In this document: positions 28,321 to 36,725 of the stretch, one piece after another | How positions within the stretch are numbered: the stretch's first letter is position 1 | How the letters are laid out: each line of letters starts with the position of its first letter | Origin: Actinoplanes sp. KI2 | Lineage (GTDB): Bacteria; Actinomycetota; Actinomycetes; Mycobacteriales; Micromonosporaceae | Assembly: GCF_025630775.1 (NCBI RefSeq) | Contig: NZ_JAOSZE010000039.1 | Coordinates: forward strand, 1 to 64,000 | Direction: 5' to 3' | Length of the DNA: 64,000 nt | Program-made: the position numbers and the translations under genes | Notes under the pieces: generated by a model | Databases searched by the model: none | Told to the model about the DNA's origin: nothing | What the model saw: only the letters and a program-made list of their open reading frames with translations

Positions 28321-29607
28321 TCAGATGCTGGTCGGCAGGGTGATCCGGGCCCGGGTGGGTCCGCCGGGCGGGCTGTCGACGTCCAGCGTGCCGTCCACGC
28401 CGGCGAGCCGTTCCCGCAGCCCGGCCAGGCCGGTGCCGGCGCCGACCCGGGCGCCGCCCCGGCCGTCGTCGGTCACGGTGATCAGCAGCCGGCCGTCCGC
28501 GGCCGACGCCTCGATCCGCACCCGGTCCGCCCCGCTGTGCTTGACCACGTTGGTGAGCAGCTCGACGACGCAGAAGTAGGCGATCCGCTCGATGCCGGCC
28601 TGCGCCCGCTCGGGCATCCGCACCGAGACCTCCACCGGCAGGGTCGCGTCCTCGCCGAGGGCGCGCAGCGCCGCGGGCAGGCCGTCCTGCAGGGCGGTGG
28701 GATCGATGCCGTGGATCAGCCGGCGCAGCTCGGCGATGGTGTGGTCGGTCTGCTCCCGGGCCCGGCCGATCAACTTCTGCGCCCGCTCGTCCTGCGGGCT
28801 CACCGAGTCGGCGACCAGCGCCAGTGTGATCGCGATCGCCACCAGCTGGGCCTGGGTGCCATCGTGCAGGTCCTGCTCGATCTGGCGCAGGCTGCGAGTG
28901 TGCTCGGCGACCATGTTGCTGCGGGCCTGGCGGAGGTCGGTCAGCTCCTGCTGGGCGCGGCCGGGCCCGAGCAGCGGCCGCGCCGCCCAGACGTTGAGCC
29001 GGGTCGTGCCGCGGACGGCCAGGGGCGTCGCGAGCAGGACGAGCAGGCCGGCCGGGATGGCCAGCGCGGTCAGCCAGTCCGGTGCCCGGCCGTCCGGCCG
29101 GGTCGCCAGCAGCCAGCCGCTCATCCCGATCATCAGGCCGCCCAGCGCCGGCAGGGCCAGCGCGGACAGCAGGCCGAGCACCGCGAGCGGGAAGCGGACC
29201 AGCAGGTATGCCACGCCCCGCCAGCCGGCCGTGTCGGCGAGACCGGCGCCGACCCAGCCGAGCACCCCGGGCGAGGCCGCCATCGGCGCCGGCGGCTCGA
29301 TCCGGACGCCCAGCAGCGCGCGGAGCAGCCCGCGATGCCAGCGCCCGGCGAAGCGCGCGGCGCGTACCTCGGCGGCCAGCACGGGCAGCCCGACGACGGT
29401 CAGCGCCAGCAGGCCACCGGCGTACGCGCCGAGCACCGCGAGGGCCAGACCGGCCAGCGCGACCGGGAAGCCGAGCAGCGCGAAGCCGATCTCGCCGGCC
29501 CGCAGCCGCGGCAGCCACCGGGCGGCGCTCCGGTTCCGGCTGCCGCCCGGACCACCCGCCGGGACCGAGGTCCCGGCGGGGGCCGGCGGGCCGGGAGGGC
29601 GGGTCAC
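28321..29607 (-). CDS. NarL-type sensor histidine kinase
   Basis: A 428-residue membrane kinase. The N-terminal half has about four to six hydrophobic segments of the putative sensor type found in actinobacterial kinases. The HisKA_3 phosphoacceptor histidine is in QIEQDLHDGTQAQLVAIA, and the HATPase domain carries ELLTNVVKHSGA and DDGRGG. The GTG start overlaps the permease stop (GTGA). Being in one operon with a MacB-like transporter, it probably senses an envelope or antibiotic signal. The likely partner is a NarL regulator; the one at 35971 is the better sequence type, but none is adjacent. Confidence 0.92.
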   Translation of the reverse strand: MTRPPGPPAPAGTSVPAGGPGGSRNRSAARWLPRLRAGEIGFALLGFPVALAGLALAVLGAYAGGLLALTVVGLPVLAAEVRAARFAGRWHRGLLRALLGVRIEPPAPMAASPGVLGWVGAGLADTAGWRGVAYLLVRFPLAVLGLLSALALPALGGLMIGMSGWLLATRPDGRAPDWLTALAIPAGLLVLLATPLAVRGTTRLNVWAARPLLGPGRAQQELTDLRQARSNMVAEHTRSLRQIEQDLHDGTQAQLVAIAITLALVADSVSPQDERAQKLIGRAREQTDHTIAELRRLIHGIDPTALQDGLPAALRALGEDATLPVEVSVRMPERAQAGIERIAYFCVVELLTNVVKHSGADRVRIEASAADGRLLITVTDDGRGGARVGAGTGLAGLRERLAGVDGTLDVDSPPGGPTRARITLPTSI

Positions 29608-30944
29608 GGCGCCGTCACGGTGGTGGCCGGATCGAGCCGGATGGTCCGCAGCCCGGCCACCATCTCGGTGGTCACCGCGAGGACCACCGCGCCGACGAGG
29701 ATCGGTGCGTAGCTGCCCATGGAGACGTACGGTATCGGGTCGTCGCTGAGCGACAGCGCGAACGCGATGCTGACCGGGGCGGCGATGGCGGTGCCGAGCA
29801 CGACCCCGGTCAGCGCGGTCAGCACCGACTCGGCCGCCAGCATCCGGACCAGTTGGCGCTTGGTGGCGCCGATCAGGGTCAGCAGCGCGTACTCCCGCTT
29901 GCGGGCCGCGGTCAGCGAGATCAGCGTGTTGAGCGTCGCCACCGTCCCGAAGAGAGCGAGCATCGCGACCTCCACGCCGCGCAGCCAGACGTCGTTGTCC
30001 GACACCGCGTCGGGCAGCGCGCCGGCCATCTGATGCCGGATCGTGCCGGTGACCGCCAGGAAGGTGGTCGACAGGCCGATCAGCAGGGCGATCGGCACCA
30101 CCGCGGAGGACAGCCGGTGGGCGTGCCCGCGCAGGTTGGCGGCGGCGAGCCAGCCGCCCGACTCGCGGCCGCGGGACCGGCGCAGCGGCAGGCCGAGCAG
30201 GGTGACGACGAGCCGGGCCAGCAGCGGCCCGAGCAGGGCCACGGCGATCATCAACGCCAGCGCGCCGAGCAGCGCGGCCTGCGCCGCCTCGTCCGGCTCC
30301 CGGCCGACCAGGAAGGCGCACAGCACGCCGACCCCGCCGATCACGATCAACCCGAGCAGCACCCGGAACCAGCCGATCCGGCTGGTCTCGGCGGCGGTCT
30401 CGGTCATCGCCGCGCTCGGCGTGCTGTGCGAGATCCGCCAGGTGGCGAAGACGCTGGCCAGCAGGCCGACCAGCGTCGTGGCGAAGGTGGCGATGAGCAG
30501 CGGCAGCGGGTTGCCCGGCACGGTGGCGCCGGCCGGCGCCAGCCCTCGATCGACCAGGGCCGCCAGGAAGACCCGCGCGGCGATCGCGCCGGCGACCCAG
30601 GCCGGTGGCGAGATCAGCAGGATCAGGCCGACCACCTGGAGGCGGATGAGCCGGCGCACCTGCCGCGGCGTGGCGGCGACGGTACGCAGCAGGGCGAGTT
30701 CCCGGTACTGCTGGCGGATCGCGAAGCCGAGCGTGGTGACCGCGACGAAGGTCGCCATGATCATCACGATCTCGCCGAACGCGCCACCGATCGCACCGAG
30801 GTCGGAATCGCCACCGGCGGAGGCCGCCGCGGCGATCATCGAGCCGAACATGGTGATCGCGGACACCGCCAGGAACAGCGCCGAGGCCAGTCCGGCGAAG
30901 GAGGCGGGCCGGGTGCGCAGCGCGCCGAAGGCCATCTTGATCAT
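29604..30944 (-). CDS. FtsX/MacB-like ABC transporter permease
   Basis: A 446-residue membrane protein with an N-terminal TM segment (FAGLASALFLAVSAITMFGSM), a first FtsX bundle (LGFAIRQQYRELALLRTVAATPRQVRRLI) and a second FtsX bundle near the C-terminus (TLNTLISLTAARKREYALLTLIGATKRQL). The two short RE(L/Y)ALL-x-GAT motifs are hallmarks of this permease family. It is flanked with 4-base overlaps by its ATPase gene and by the sensor kinase gene. It may export a peptide or act mechanically in the envelope. Confidence 0.93.
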   Translation of the reverse strand: MIKMAFGALRTRPASFAGLASALFLAVSAITMFGSMIAAAASAGGDSDLGAIGGAFGEIVMIMATFVAVTTLGFAIRQQYRELALLRTVAATPRQVRRLIRLQVVGLILLISPPAWVAGAIAARVFLAALVDRGLAPAGATVPGNPLPLLIATFATTLVGLLASVFATWRISHSTPSAAMTETAAETSRIGWFRVLLGLIVIGGVGVLCAFLVGREPDEAAQAALLGALALMIAVALLGPLLARLVVTLLGLPLRRSRGRESGGWLAAANLRGHAHRLSSAVVPIALLIGLSTTFLAVTGTIRHQMAGALPDAVSDNDVWLRGVEVAMLALFGTVATLNTLISLTAARKREYALLTLIGATKRQLVRMLAAESVLTALTGVVLGTAIAAPVSIAFALSLSDDPIPYVSMGSYAPILVGAVVLAVTTEMVAGLRTIRLDPATTVTAP

Positions 30945-31717
30945 GCCAGTTCACCCAGCTTCTCCGCGATCACCGCGGCCGACGGCTTGGTCAGGTCCTC
31001 CACGAGCTCGCCGTCGGTCATCATCAGCACCCGGTCGGCGAAGCTGGCGGCCAGCGGATCGTGGGTGACCATCACACAGGTCTGCCCGTGCCGCTCCACC
31101 CCCTCGCGCAGCAGCCAGAGGATCTCCCGGCCGGTGTTGCGGTCCAGCGCGCCCGTCGGCTCGTCGGCGAACAGCAGGTGCGGCCGGTTGTAGAGGGCGC
31201 GCGCGATCGCCACCCGCTGCTGCTGGCCGCCGGAGAGCCGGCCCGGCCGCTCCTTCTCGCAGCCACCGAGGCCGACCTGGACCAGCACCTTGCCGACCTG
31301 CGCCCGGTCGACCCGGCCACCCATCAGGCGGGTGGGCAGCACGACGTTCTCGGCCACCGTCATCGCCGGCATCAGGTTGTAGGCCTGGAAGACGAAGCCG
31401 ACCGTCGAGCGCCGCAACTGAGCCAGCTTGCGCTCGCGCAGCCGGGTGATGTCCGTCCCGCCCCAGTGGACGGTGCCCTGGGTGGGCCGGTCCATCCCGG
31501 CCACGCACTGCAGCAGGGTGGTCTTGCCGGACCCGGACGGGCCCATGACCGCGGTGAACGACCCGGGCGCGAAGGTGACGCTCACTCCCCGGATCGCGTG
31601 CACCCGGCCGGCGCCGCGTTTGAACTCGCGACGCAGATCCTCCACCCGGATCTCCCGGCCGGTGTCGCCGTTTTCCGAGTCGATGTCTTTCACCTGCTCA
31701 TTTCCAAGGAGTGACAT
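30941..31717 (-). CDS. ABC transporter ATPase, MacB/LolD-like
   Basis: A 258-residue ATPase with Walker A GPSGSGKTT, Q-loop FVFQAYNLMPAMT, signature LSGGQQQRVAIARAL, Walker B LLFADEPTGALD and switch TCVMVTHD. About 22 residues precede the conserved core. The ATG in MSLLGNEQ is preferred; the frame runs further upstream into a non-coding, divergent region. The stop overlaps the permease start. It pairs with the FtsX-like permease and the sensor kinase, a layout common for antimicrobial peptide sensing and efflux. Confidence 0.94.
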   Translation of the reverse strand: MSLLGNEQVKDIDSENGDTGREIRVEDLRREFKRGAGRVHAIRGVSVTFAPGSFTAVMGPSGSGKTTLLQCVAGMDRPTQGTVHWGGTDITRLRERKLAQLRRSTVGFVFQAYNLMPAMTVAENVVLPTRLMGGRVDRAQVGKVLVQVGLGGCEKERPGRLSGGQQQRVAIARALYNRPHLLFADEPTGALDRNTGREILWLLREGVERHGQTCVMVTHDPLAASFADRVLMMTDGELVEDLTKPSAAVIAEKLGELA

Positions 31718-31813
31718 GATTCCATTCTCGACGCGAGGGCCGCCCGTGACGATCGTGGTGGCCCCCGGATCGTTGGTTCGGATATCCACACCAGGCGGGC
31801 GAGGGGAGAGCAC

Positions 31814-32749
31814 ATGCCCGGGGACGGCATGGGGCCGTACCGGCTCGGCTGGGCGGCGGTCGCCCGGCTGCCGGTCTGGCCGGCGCGGGCGCTGTTCTTC
31901 CTCGTCGCCGAGGTCGTCCGGCGGCAGCGGGGGGCCGGCGTACGGCAGCTGCACGCCAACCTCGCCCAGGTCACCGGAGCCCCGCCGGACAGCGCCGAGG
32001 TCCGGCGGCTGGCGCGCCTCGGCGTGCACTCCTATCTGCGGTACTGGCGGGAGCTCTTCCAGCTGTCGCGGGTCCGGCCGCCGGTGATCTTCGAACGGCT
32101 CGATCGGCTGCCGGTCTCCGGCCGCGGCGCGATCCTGGCCCTGCCGCACAGCGGCAACTGGGACCTGGCCGGCGCCGCGCTCGCCGAGCTCGGGCACCCG
32201 ATCACCACGGTCGGCCAGCGGTTACGTCCGGAGGCGCTGTACCAGCGGTTCGTGGCGGCTCGGGCCGCCGTCGGCATCGAGGTGCTGCCGGTGGACGAGC
32301 CGCGGCGCACGGTGCCGGCCCTCGGCCGGCGGCTGGCCGAGGGCGGCGTGGTCTGCCTGCTCGCCGACCGGGACGTCACCGGGGCCGGGCTGCCGGTGCG
32401 GCTACTCGGCCGGGCCACCACCATGCCGGCCGGCCCGGCCCGGCTGGCCCTGTCCACCGGCGCCGCCCTGATCCCGGTCAGCCTCTGGTACAGCGGCCGT
32501 GACCTGCGCGTCCACCTGCACGAGGAGATCGCCGCACCGCCCGCCGCGGGCCGGCGTGCGCAGGCCACGGCCATGACCCAGGCGCTGGCCGACGTGTTCA
32601 CCGACGCCATCCGCCGGCATCCGCAGGACTGGCACGTCCTGCAGCCGGTGTGGCCGCCGGCGGTTCTCCACCCTGGAGGTGATCAACCAGAGCACGGCGA
32701 GCGTGCCGGCGAACGCCGGCAGCCAGAGCACCCGGTGCCCGACCCATGA
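31814..32749 (+). CDS. Lysophospholipid acyltransferase (LPLAT, HtrB/PIM acyltransferase-like)
   Basis: A 311-residue acyltransferase of the lipid A/phosphatidylinositol mannoside acyltransferase family. The catalytic HX4D motif is in LPHSGNWDLAG (H112, D117), followed by ADRDVTGAGLPVRLLGR and the late AIRRHPQDWHVLQP. In actinobacteria the usual role is acylation of a glycolipid at the inner membrane face. The ATG follows GCGAGGGGAGAG. The last 30 or so residues (Gly, Glu and Pro rich) run over the 3' part of the opposite-strand gene and look like extra sequence beyond the normal family end. Confidence 0.9.
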   Translation: MPGDGMGPYRLGWAAVARLPVWPARALFFLVAEVVRRQRGAGVRQLHANLAQVTGAPPDSAEVRRLARLGVHSYLRYWRELFQLSRVRPPVIFERLDRLPVSGRGAILALPHSGNWDLAGAALAELGHPITTVGQRLRPEALYQRFVAARAAVGIEVLPVDEPRRTVPALGRRLAEGGVVCLLADRDVTGAGLPVRLLGRATTMPAGPARLALSTGAALIPVSLWYSGRDLRVHLHEEIAAPPAAGRRAQATAMTQALADVFTDAIRRHPQDWHVLQPVWPPAVLHPGGDQPEHGERAGERRQPEHPVPDP

Positions 32750-33790
32750 CGGGTCGTCGGGCGCTTCCAGCAGGCCGGGCGGATCACCCCACCCGCGGCG
32801 ACCGGCGAAGGTGACGATCAGCAGCGCGCTCTGGTGCCACAGGAAGACCGTCATCGCGGCGAGGTTCAGCACCACCACGGCCGCCCACCAGCGAGGCAGC
32901 ATCGTCAGCGCGGTCAGCCGCGGCCACCACCGCAGCGCCAGTCCGATCTGCACCAGGGCCAGCATGACGGTCAGCAGCGACGGCGGGTTGAGGTTCGAGC
33001 GGTTCTCGCCCGGCACGCCGACCAGGGCGGCCGGATAGTGCGAGACGAGGATCAGCAGCGCCGCGCCCGCCAGGCCGGCGGCGGCGATCGCGGCGCCGGC
33101 TCGGGGACCCGGGCGCCGCCGGGCCGCGGAGACACCCATCGCGTACGGCGTCAGCCAGGCGAGGAGCACGTTGACGTACGCCGGCCAGCTCGGCAGGCCG
33201 GGCCAGAGTCGGTACCGGGCCAGGTCGACGAGGGCCACCGCGACCAGCGGGACGACCGCCACCCACGGGCCGTGCCGGCGCTCGGCGGCGACCAGCATCG
33301 GCGTGAGCGGCAGGAGGCCGACGAGCACGAGCACGAACCACAGCGGGCTCAGGGCCAGCTTGTCGACGGTGTGCCGGGTCCACGGGTCGACGCCGGCCAC
33401 CGACAGCGCGACGTGGACCAGCAACCAGACGCCGAGGAACACCGCCATCGGGGGCAGCAGCCGCCGGGCTCGGTCCAGCAGCCACCGGGGGGTCGAACGG
33501 CCGGCCGCTCGGGACCGGACCAGGCCGCGCGCGCCGGAGTACCCGGCCACGAAGAAGAACAGCCCGAGGGTCTGCAGCACCCAGCTGATCGGGGTCAGCC
33601 ACGGCATGGTGGTCAGCGGGCTGCGCTGGCGCAGGGCGCCGCCGGGCGCGGCCACCAGCGCGGTGACCAGCCAATGCCCGAGAACCACCCCGCACATGGC
33701 CAGCGCGCGCAGGGCGTCGACGGCCCGCTCCCGATGCGCCGGTGTCGCCGCCGACACCCGCCGGCTCCAGGCGGTCCCGGCGGCGGTCAC
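32402..33790 (-). CDS. Acyltransferase 3 (OafA-like) membrane protein with antisense tail
   Basis: A 462-residue protein with about ten membrane segments and the acyltransferase-3 opening RAVDALRALAMCGVVLGHWLV. The family-like part ends near LWLITSRVENRR (about residue 360). The remaining 100 residues are polar, Gly- and Arg-rich and are read entirely antisense to the LPLAT gene, because no stop codon occurs earlier. The GTG start overlaps the stop of the hydrolase gene (GTGA). It probably transfers an acyl group to a cell-surface carbohydrate or secreted molecule. Confidence 0.88.
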   Translation of the reverse strand: MTAAGTAWSRRVSAATPAHRERAVDALRALAMCGVVLGHWLVTALVAAPGGALRQRSPLTTMPWLTPISWVLQTLGLFFFVAGYSGARGLVRSRAAGRSTPRWLLDRARRLLPPMAVFLGVWLLVHVALSVAGVDPWTRHTVDKLALSPLWFVLVLVGLLPLTPMLVAAERRHGPWVAVVPLVAVALVDLARYRLWPGLPSWPAYVNVLLAWLTPYAMGVSAARRRPGPRAGAAIAAAGLAGAALLILVSHYPAALVGVPGENRSNLNPPSLLTVMLALVQIGLALRWWPRLTALTMLPRWWAAVVVLNLAAMTVFLWHQSALLIVTFAGRRGWGDPPGLLEAPDDPSWVGHRVLWLPAFAGTLAVLWLITSRVENRRRPHRLQDVPVLRMPADGVGEHVGQRLGHGRGLRTPARGGRCGDLLVQVDAQVTAAVPEADRDQGGAGGQGQPGRAGRHGGGPAE

Positions 33791-34833
33791 CGGCTCTCAC
33801 CGCCCAGCGCGATCTCGGCCATCGCCCGCAGCGAGGAGGTGCCCGGCACGAAGTACCCGTCGTGCCCCTCGACGTCCGCGCACGGCAGGGGCAGTGCCCC
33901 GAAGCCCGGCGCGACCGGCAGGATGCCGTGCCCGACGCCGAACAGGCGAAGCCCCGGCACCCGGCGCGTCCAGTCGTCCGGCGCGCTGCCCGCCCAGACG
34001 CGGGCGCCGGTGTGCAGGTCGGCTCGCTTGCCGACGCCCATGCCCGGGCTGCCGAGCGCCACGATGTCGGTGACCTGGTCGCTGAGCCGGCTCGCGGCCA
34101 GCCCGGCGACGGTCGAGCCGTAACTGTGTCCGATCAGGGTCACCCGCAGGCCGGGCCGGCCCAGGACGAGGCCGTCGACGAAGCGGATGAGCCGGATCGC
34201 GCCCTCGGCGGCCCGGTCCTCGCGCAGCGCGTCCCGTCGTACGCCCTCGGGTGGGTCGTAGCCCAGCCACGCCACCACCGCGACCGGGGTGCCGGGGTCG
34301 AGCCGCCGTGCCTGTTCGTACAGCCGGCGCGCCTGCCAGGACGGTGCCCGGCGCAACACTCCACCGTGTCCGGAGTCGAAGTCGGCGAGGTTGTCGTCCA
34401 CCCCGGGGATGAGCACGGTGACCCGGGCGGCCGTGCCCAGGTCGCCGAGGACCTCGGCGACCTGGCCGTCGCCGCGGGTGTCGAGCGCGAGGATCTGCCG
34501 GCCGGACCAGGCCGGGCGCTGCAACCGGTTGGCGGTGTACCGCAACCCGACCGGCGCTCCGTCCAGGTTTCCCACCAGCCGCGGAAACCGAATGGTCAGC
34601 CCGGTCGCGTCGGCCGGCGACAGCCCGGCGAAGTAGCTCGATATCTGCGCCGGCGTGGCCGTGGTGGGATCCGGCGGGCGCAGCCGGTCGGCGACCCAGG
34701 CGGACCGGTCGGCGGGTGGCGGGGCCGCCGTCGGCGCGGTCGGGCCGAACAGCCAGACGCTGGGCGCGGTCACGGCCGTCGCGGCGAGAACCGACGCCAC
34801 AATCCTGATGAGCCGTCGTCTCCGGATCGCCAT
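33787..34833 (-). CDS. Exported alpha/beta hydrolase (DUF1023-like)
   Basis: A 348-residue hydrolase with a basic N-terminus and one hydrophobic segment (IRIVASVLAATAVTAPSVWLF) that acts as signal peptide or anchor. The nucleophile elbow is GHSYGS near residue 237, followed by IVALGSPGMGV. The catalytic histidine is probably in DVEGHDGYFVPGTSS. This pattern fits the actinobacterial DUF1023 alpha/beta hydrolases. The ATG before AIRRRRLIR is preferred because it gives a proper signal peptide and follows GAAAGGGCGGAA. It forms an operon with the acyltransferase-3 gene. Confidence 0.9.
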   Translation of the reverse strand: MAIRRRRLIRIVASVLAATAVTAPSVWLFGPTAPTAAPPPADRSAWVADRLRPPDPTTATPAQISSYFAGLSPADATGLTIRFPRLVGNLDGAPVGLRYTANRLQRPAWSGRQILALDTRGDGQVAEVLGDLGTAARVTVLIPGVDDNLADFDSGHGGVLRRAPSWQARRLYEQARRLDPGTPVAVVAWLGYDPPEGVRRDALREDRAAEGAIRLIRFVDGLVLGRPGLRVTLIGHSYGSTVAGLAASRLSDQVTDIVALGSPGMGVGKRADLHTGARVWAGSAPDDWTRRVPGLRLFGVGHGILPVAPGFGALPLPCADVEGHDGYFVPGTSSLRAMAEIALGGESR

Positions 34834-35089
34834 TTCCGCCCTTTCGCCAGCCGGGTCGAGCGTGCCGAATGTAAGAGAAAAAAGGGCGTGCAGTCGTCCC
34901 TCCACAGCGGGAAACGCATGTAGTACCTGAGAGCTACGCGGCACCCGCGGGCAGCCACACGTAATGGCATTTCAGCAGCTCAGAGCCGCATTACCCGGAA
35001 TCAGAAAATGCTACTCGGGTGTGATTACACGCCGTTCTCCGGCACCTACATTCGAAGAGCCGAAACAGTTCCGGGATATCGGAGGCCAC
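34834..35089. other. Divergent intergenic region (256 bp)
   Basis: This gap separates the leftward hydrolase gene from the rightward methyltransferase-like gene and must hold promoters for both. It is AT-richer than average, with an A-rich run near 34874 and a small imperfect inverted repeat (GTAG near 34920, CTAC near 34934). No convincing -35/-10 pair could be picked by eye. Confidence 0.5.
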
Positions 35090-35818
35090 ATGCCCCACCC
35101 ACCGATCGAGCCGCGCGTCACGCCGACCGGCATCACGCTCTCGCACGTGGAGAGCCTCTACCGCAAGTACGAGAACGACCTGCGCCAGGTCCGTGCCGAG
35201 CAGCGCGCGGTGCGCCACCGCAATCCCACGCTGAAGGCGCAGCTCGACGACCTGGAGGCCGAGATCACCTACCTGCTGGTGCGGGACAACCGGCCGGAGG
35301 TGGCGGTGGAGATCGGGTCTCTGCACGGCTGGTCGACGAACTGGCTGCTGCGGGCACTGCGCGACAACGGAACCGGCCGGCTGTTCACCCACGACCTGAT
35401 CGACAACGCCCGCCGCAACGTCGCGCCCGAGCTGGCCGCCGGGCGGTGGACGTTCGTGCACGGGGACGCGCGGCAGACCCTGCGCGAGCACGGCCACGAC
35501 ATCGACTACCTGTTCATCGACGCCGCACACACCGCCAAGTTCGCCCGGTGGTTCGTCGGCGAGCTGTTCCCGACGGTCCGCTCCGGGGTGCCGGTCAGCG
35601 TCCACGACGTGTTCCACGGGCGCCGGCCGTGGCCGCTGAGCGAGGGGCGGGTCGTGCTGTCCTGGCTGGCGGAGCGGCACGCGGCGTACTTCACCGCGTC
35701 GCGGGCGGCGGCGCCGCCGGTCAACGAGGCGCTCACCGTGCTGAAGGCCGCCCTCGACCTGACCGAGCGGGTGCACGACGGCCGCGACGATCCGATGCTC
35801 TTCTTCCGGATGCCCTGA
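35090..35818 (+). CDS. Class I SAM methyltransferase-like protein (CmcI/Methyltransf_24 type)
   Basis: A 242-residue protein. A helical N-terminus is followed by the SAM-binding loop VAVEIGSLHGWSTNWLLRAL, the acidic THDLIDNA, and DIDYLFIDAAHTAKFARWF with the typical metal or SAM-binding aspartates. The fold matches class I methyltransferases of the CmcI/cephalosporin hydroxylase-like group. The substrate is unknown. The ATG lies 4 bases after CGGAGG. A very strong hairpin follows the stop, so it is probably monocistronic. Confidence 0.82.
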   Translation: MPHPPIEPRVTPTGITLSHVESLYRKYENDLRQVRAEQRAVRHRNPTLKAQLDDLEAEITYLLVRDNRPEVAVEIGSLHGWSTNWLLRALRDNGTGRLFTHDLIDNARRNVAPELAAGRWTFVHGDARQTLREHGHDIDYLFIDAAHTAKFARWFVGELFPTVRSGVPVSVHDVFHGRRPWPLSEGRVVLSWLAERHAAYFTASRAAAPPVNEALTVLKAALDLTERVHDGRDDPMLFFRMP

Positions 35819-35841
35819 TCGATTCTTCCGGCTGCCCCGAT

Positions 35842-35911
35842 CGGTCGTTCGCCCGGCGGAGCGCGCGCCGCACCCCCCGTGGCGGCGCGCGCTCCGTCCG
35901 GCGAGCGACCG
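35842..35911. terminator. Long stable hairpin between methyltransferase and regulator
   Basis: An inner perfect 14-bp stem (GGAGCGCGCGCCGC paired with GCGGCGCGCGCTCC) around a 10-base loop is extended outward by about 14 more pairs (starting CGGTCGTTCGCC, ending GGCGAGCGACCG) with two single-base bulges. The total is about 28 pairs. It begins 24 bases after the methyltransferase stop. No U-tract follows, which is common for actinobacterial terminators. Confidence 0.75.
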
Positions 35912-35935
35912 GCCACCACTCTCTACCATGAGGGG

Positions 35936-35974
35936 GTGAGCCCGACCCCTGCGTTCGCCCCGGCCGGCCGATGA
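35936..35974 (+). CDS. Possible 12-codon leader ORF coupled to the response regulator
   Basis: A GTG-initiated reading frame (AGGGG directly before it) encodes MSPTPAFAPAGR and ends in a TGA that overlaps the regulator ATG as ATGA. It could allow translational coupling because the regulator ATG has no clear ribosome site of its own. Equally it may be chance; it is short and has no recognisable similarity. Confidence 0.25.
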   Translation: MSPTPAFAPAGR

Positions 35975-36630
35975 CCATCTCGGTACTGGTGGCCGACGAC
36001 CAGACGATGTTGCGGGAGAGCTTCGCGGTGCTGCTCAGCGCTCAGCCCGACATGGAGGTGACCGGCGAGGCCAGCGACGGCGCCGAGGCGGTGCGGCTGG
36101 TCCTCGAGCTGCAGCCGCACATCGCGCTGATGGACATCCGCATGCCGATCATGGACGGCCTGGAGGCGACCCGCCGCATCGTCGCCGCCGGCGTGCGCAC
36201 CAAGGTGGTGGTGCTGACCACCTTCGACGAGGACGAGTACGTGCACGCCGCCATCCGGGCGGGCGCCGCCGGCTTCCTGCTCAAGGACTCCTCGGCGTAC
36301 CAGTTGGCGGACGCCATCCGCACCACGGTGTCCGGCGGCGCGGTGCTGGCGCCGTCGGTGACCCGGCGGCTGATGGACGACCTGGCCCGCAAGGCGGCGC
36401 CGGCCATCGCCCGGGACGGCCGGCTCAGCGTCCTGACCGAGCGGGAGATCGGTGTGCTGTGCCTGATCGCCCAGGGACTGTCCAACCTGGAGATAGCGGC
36501 CGAGCTGTTCATCGCGGAGCAGACGGTCAAGACGCACGTCAGCCGGATCCTAAAGAAACTCGGCCTGCGCGACCGCACCCAGGCGGTGGTGCTGGCGTAC
36601 GAGCTGGGTCTGGCCGTCCCGCGTCGCTGA
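35971..36630 (+). CDS. NarL/LuxR-family response regulator
   Basis: A 219-residue regulator. The receiver has VLVADDQTMLRESF, the phosphoacceptor Asp in IALMDIRMPIMDG and the lysine in GFLLKDSSAYQL. The LuxR domain has LTEREIGVLCLIAQGLSNLEIAAELFI and EQTVKTHVSRILKKLGLRDR. This is the standard partner type for HisKA_3 kinases such as the one at 28321-29607, although seven genes lie between them. It is transcribed alone, behind a strong hairpin. Confidence 0.92.
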   Translation: MTISVLVADDQTMLRESFAVLLSAQPDMEVTGEASDGAEAVRLVLELQPHIALMDIRMPIMDGLEATRRIVAAGVRTKVVVLTTFDEDEYVHAAIRAGAAGFLLKDSSAYQLADAIRTTVSGGAVLAPSVTRRLMDDLARKAAPAIARDGRLSVLTEREIGVLCLIAQGLSNLEIAAELFIAEQTVKTHVSRILKKLGLRDRTQAVVLAYELGLAVPRR

Positions 36631-36669
36631 CGGCGGCGCTTCGAGACCCGGCTCTACCGCACGCCGAGC

Positions 36670-36715
36670 GGCCCTGGCATCTCGCGCGCCCGGACGCGCC
36701 GGTGACACCAGGGCC
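36670..36715. terminator. Inverted repeat between convergent genes
   Basis: GGCCCTGG (36670-36677) and CCAGGGCC (36708-36715) are exact reverse complements around a GC-rich 30-base loop that can itself pair in part. It lies between the ends of two converging genes and could terminate both. The long loop keeps confidence low. Confidence 0.4.
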
Positions 36716-36725
36716 CGGTGGTCGC

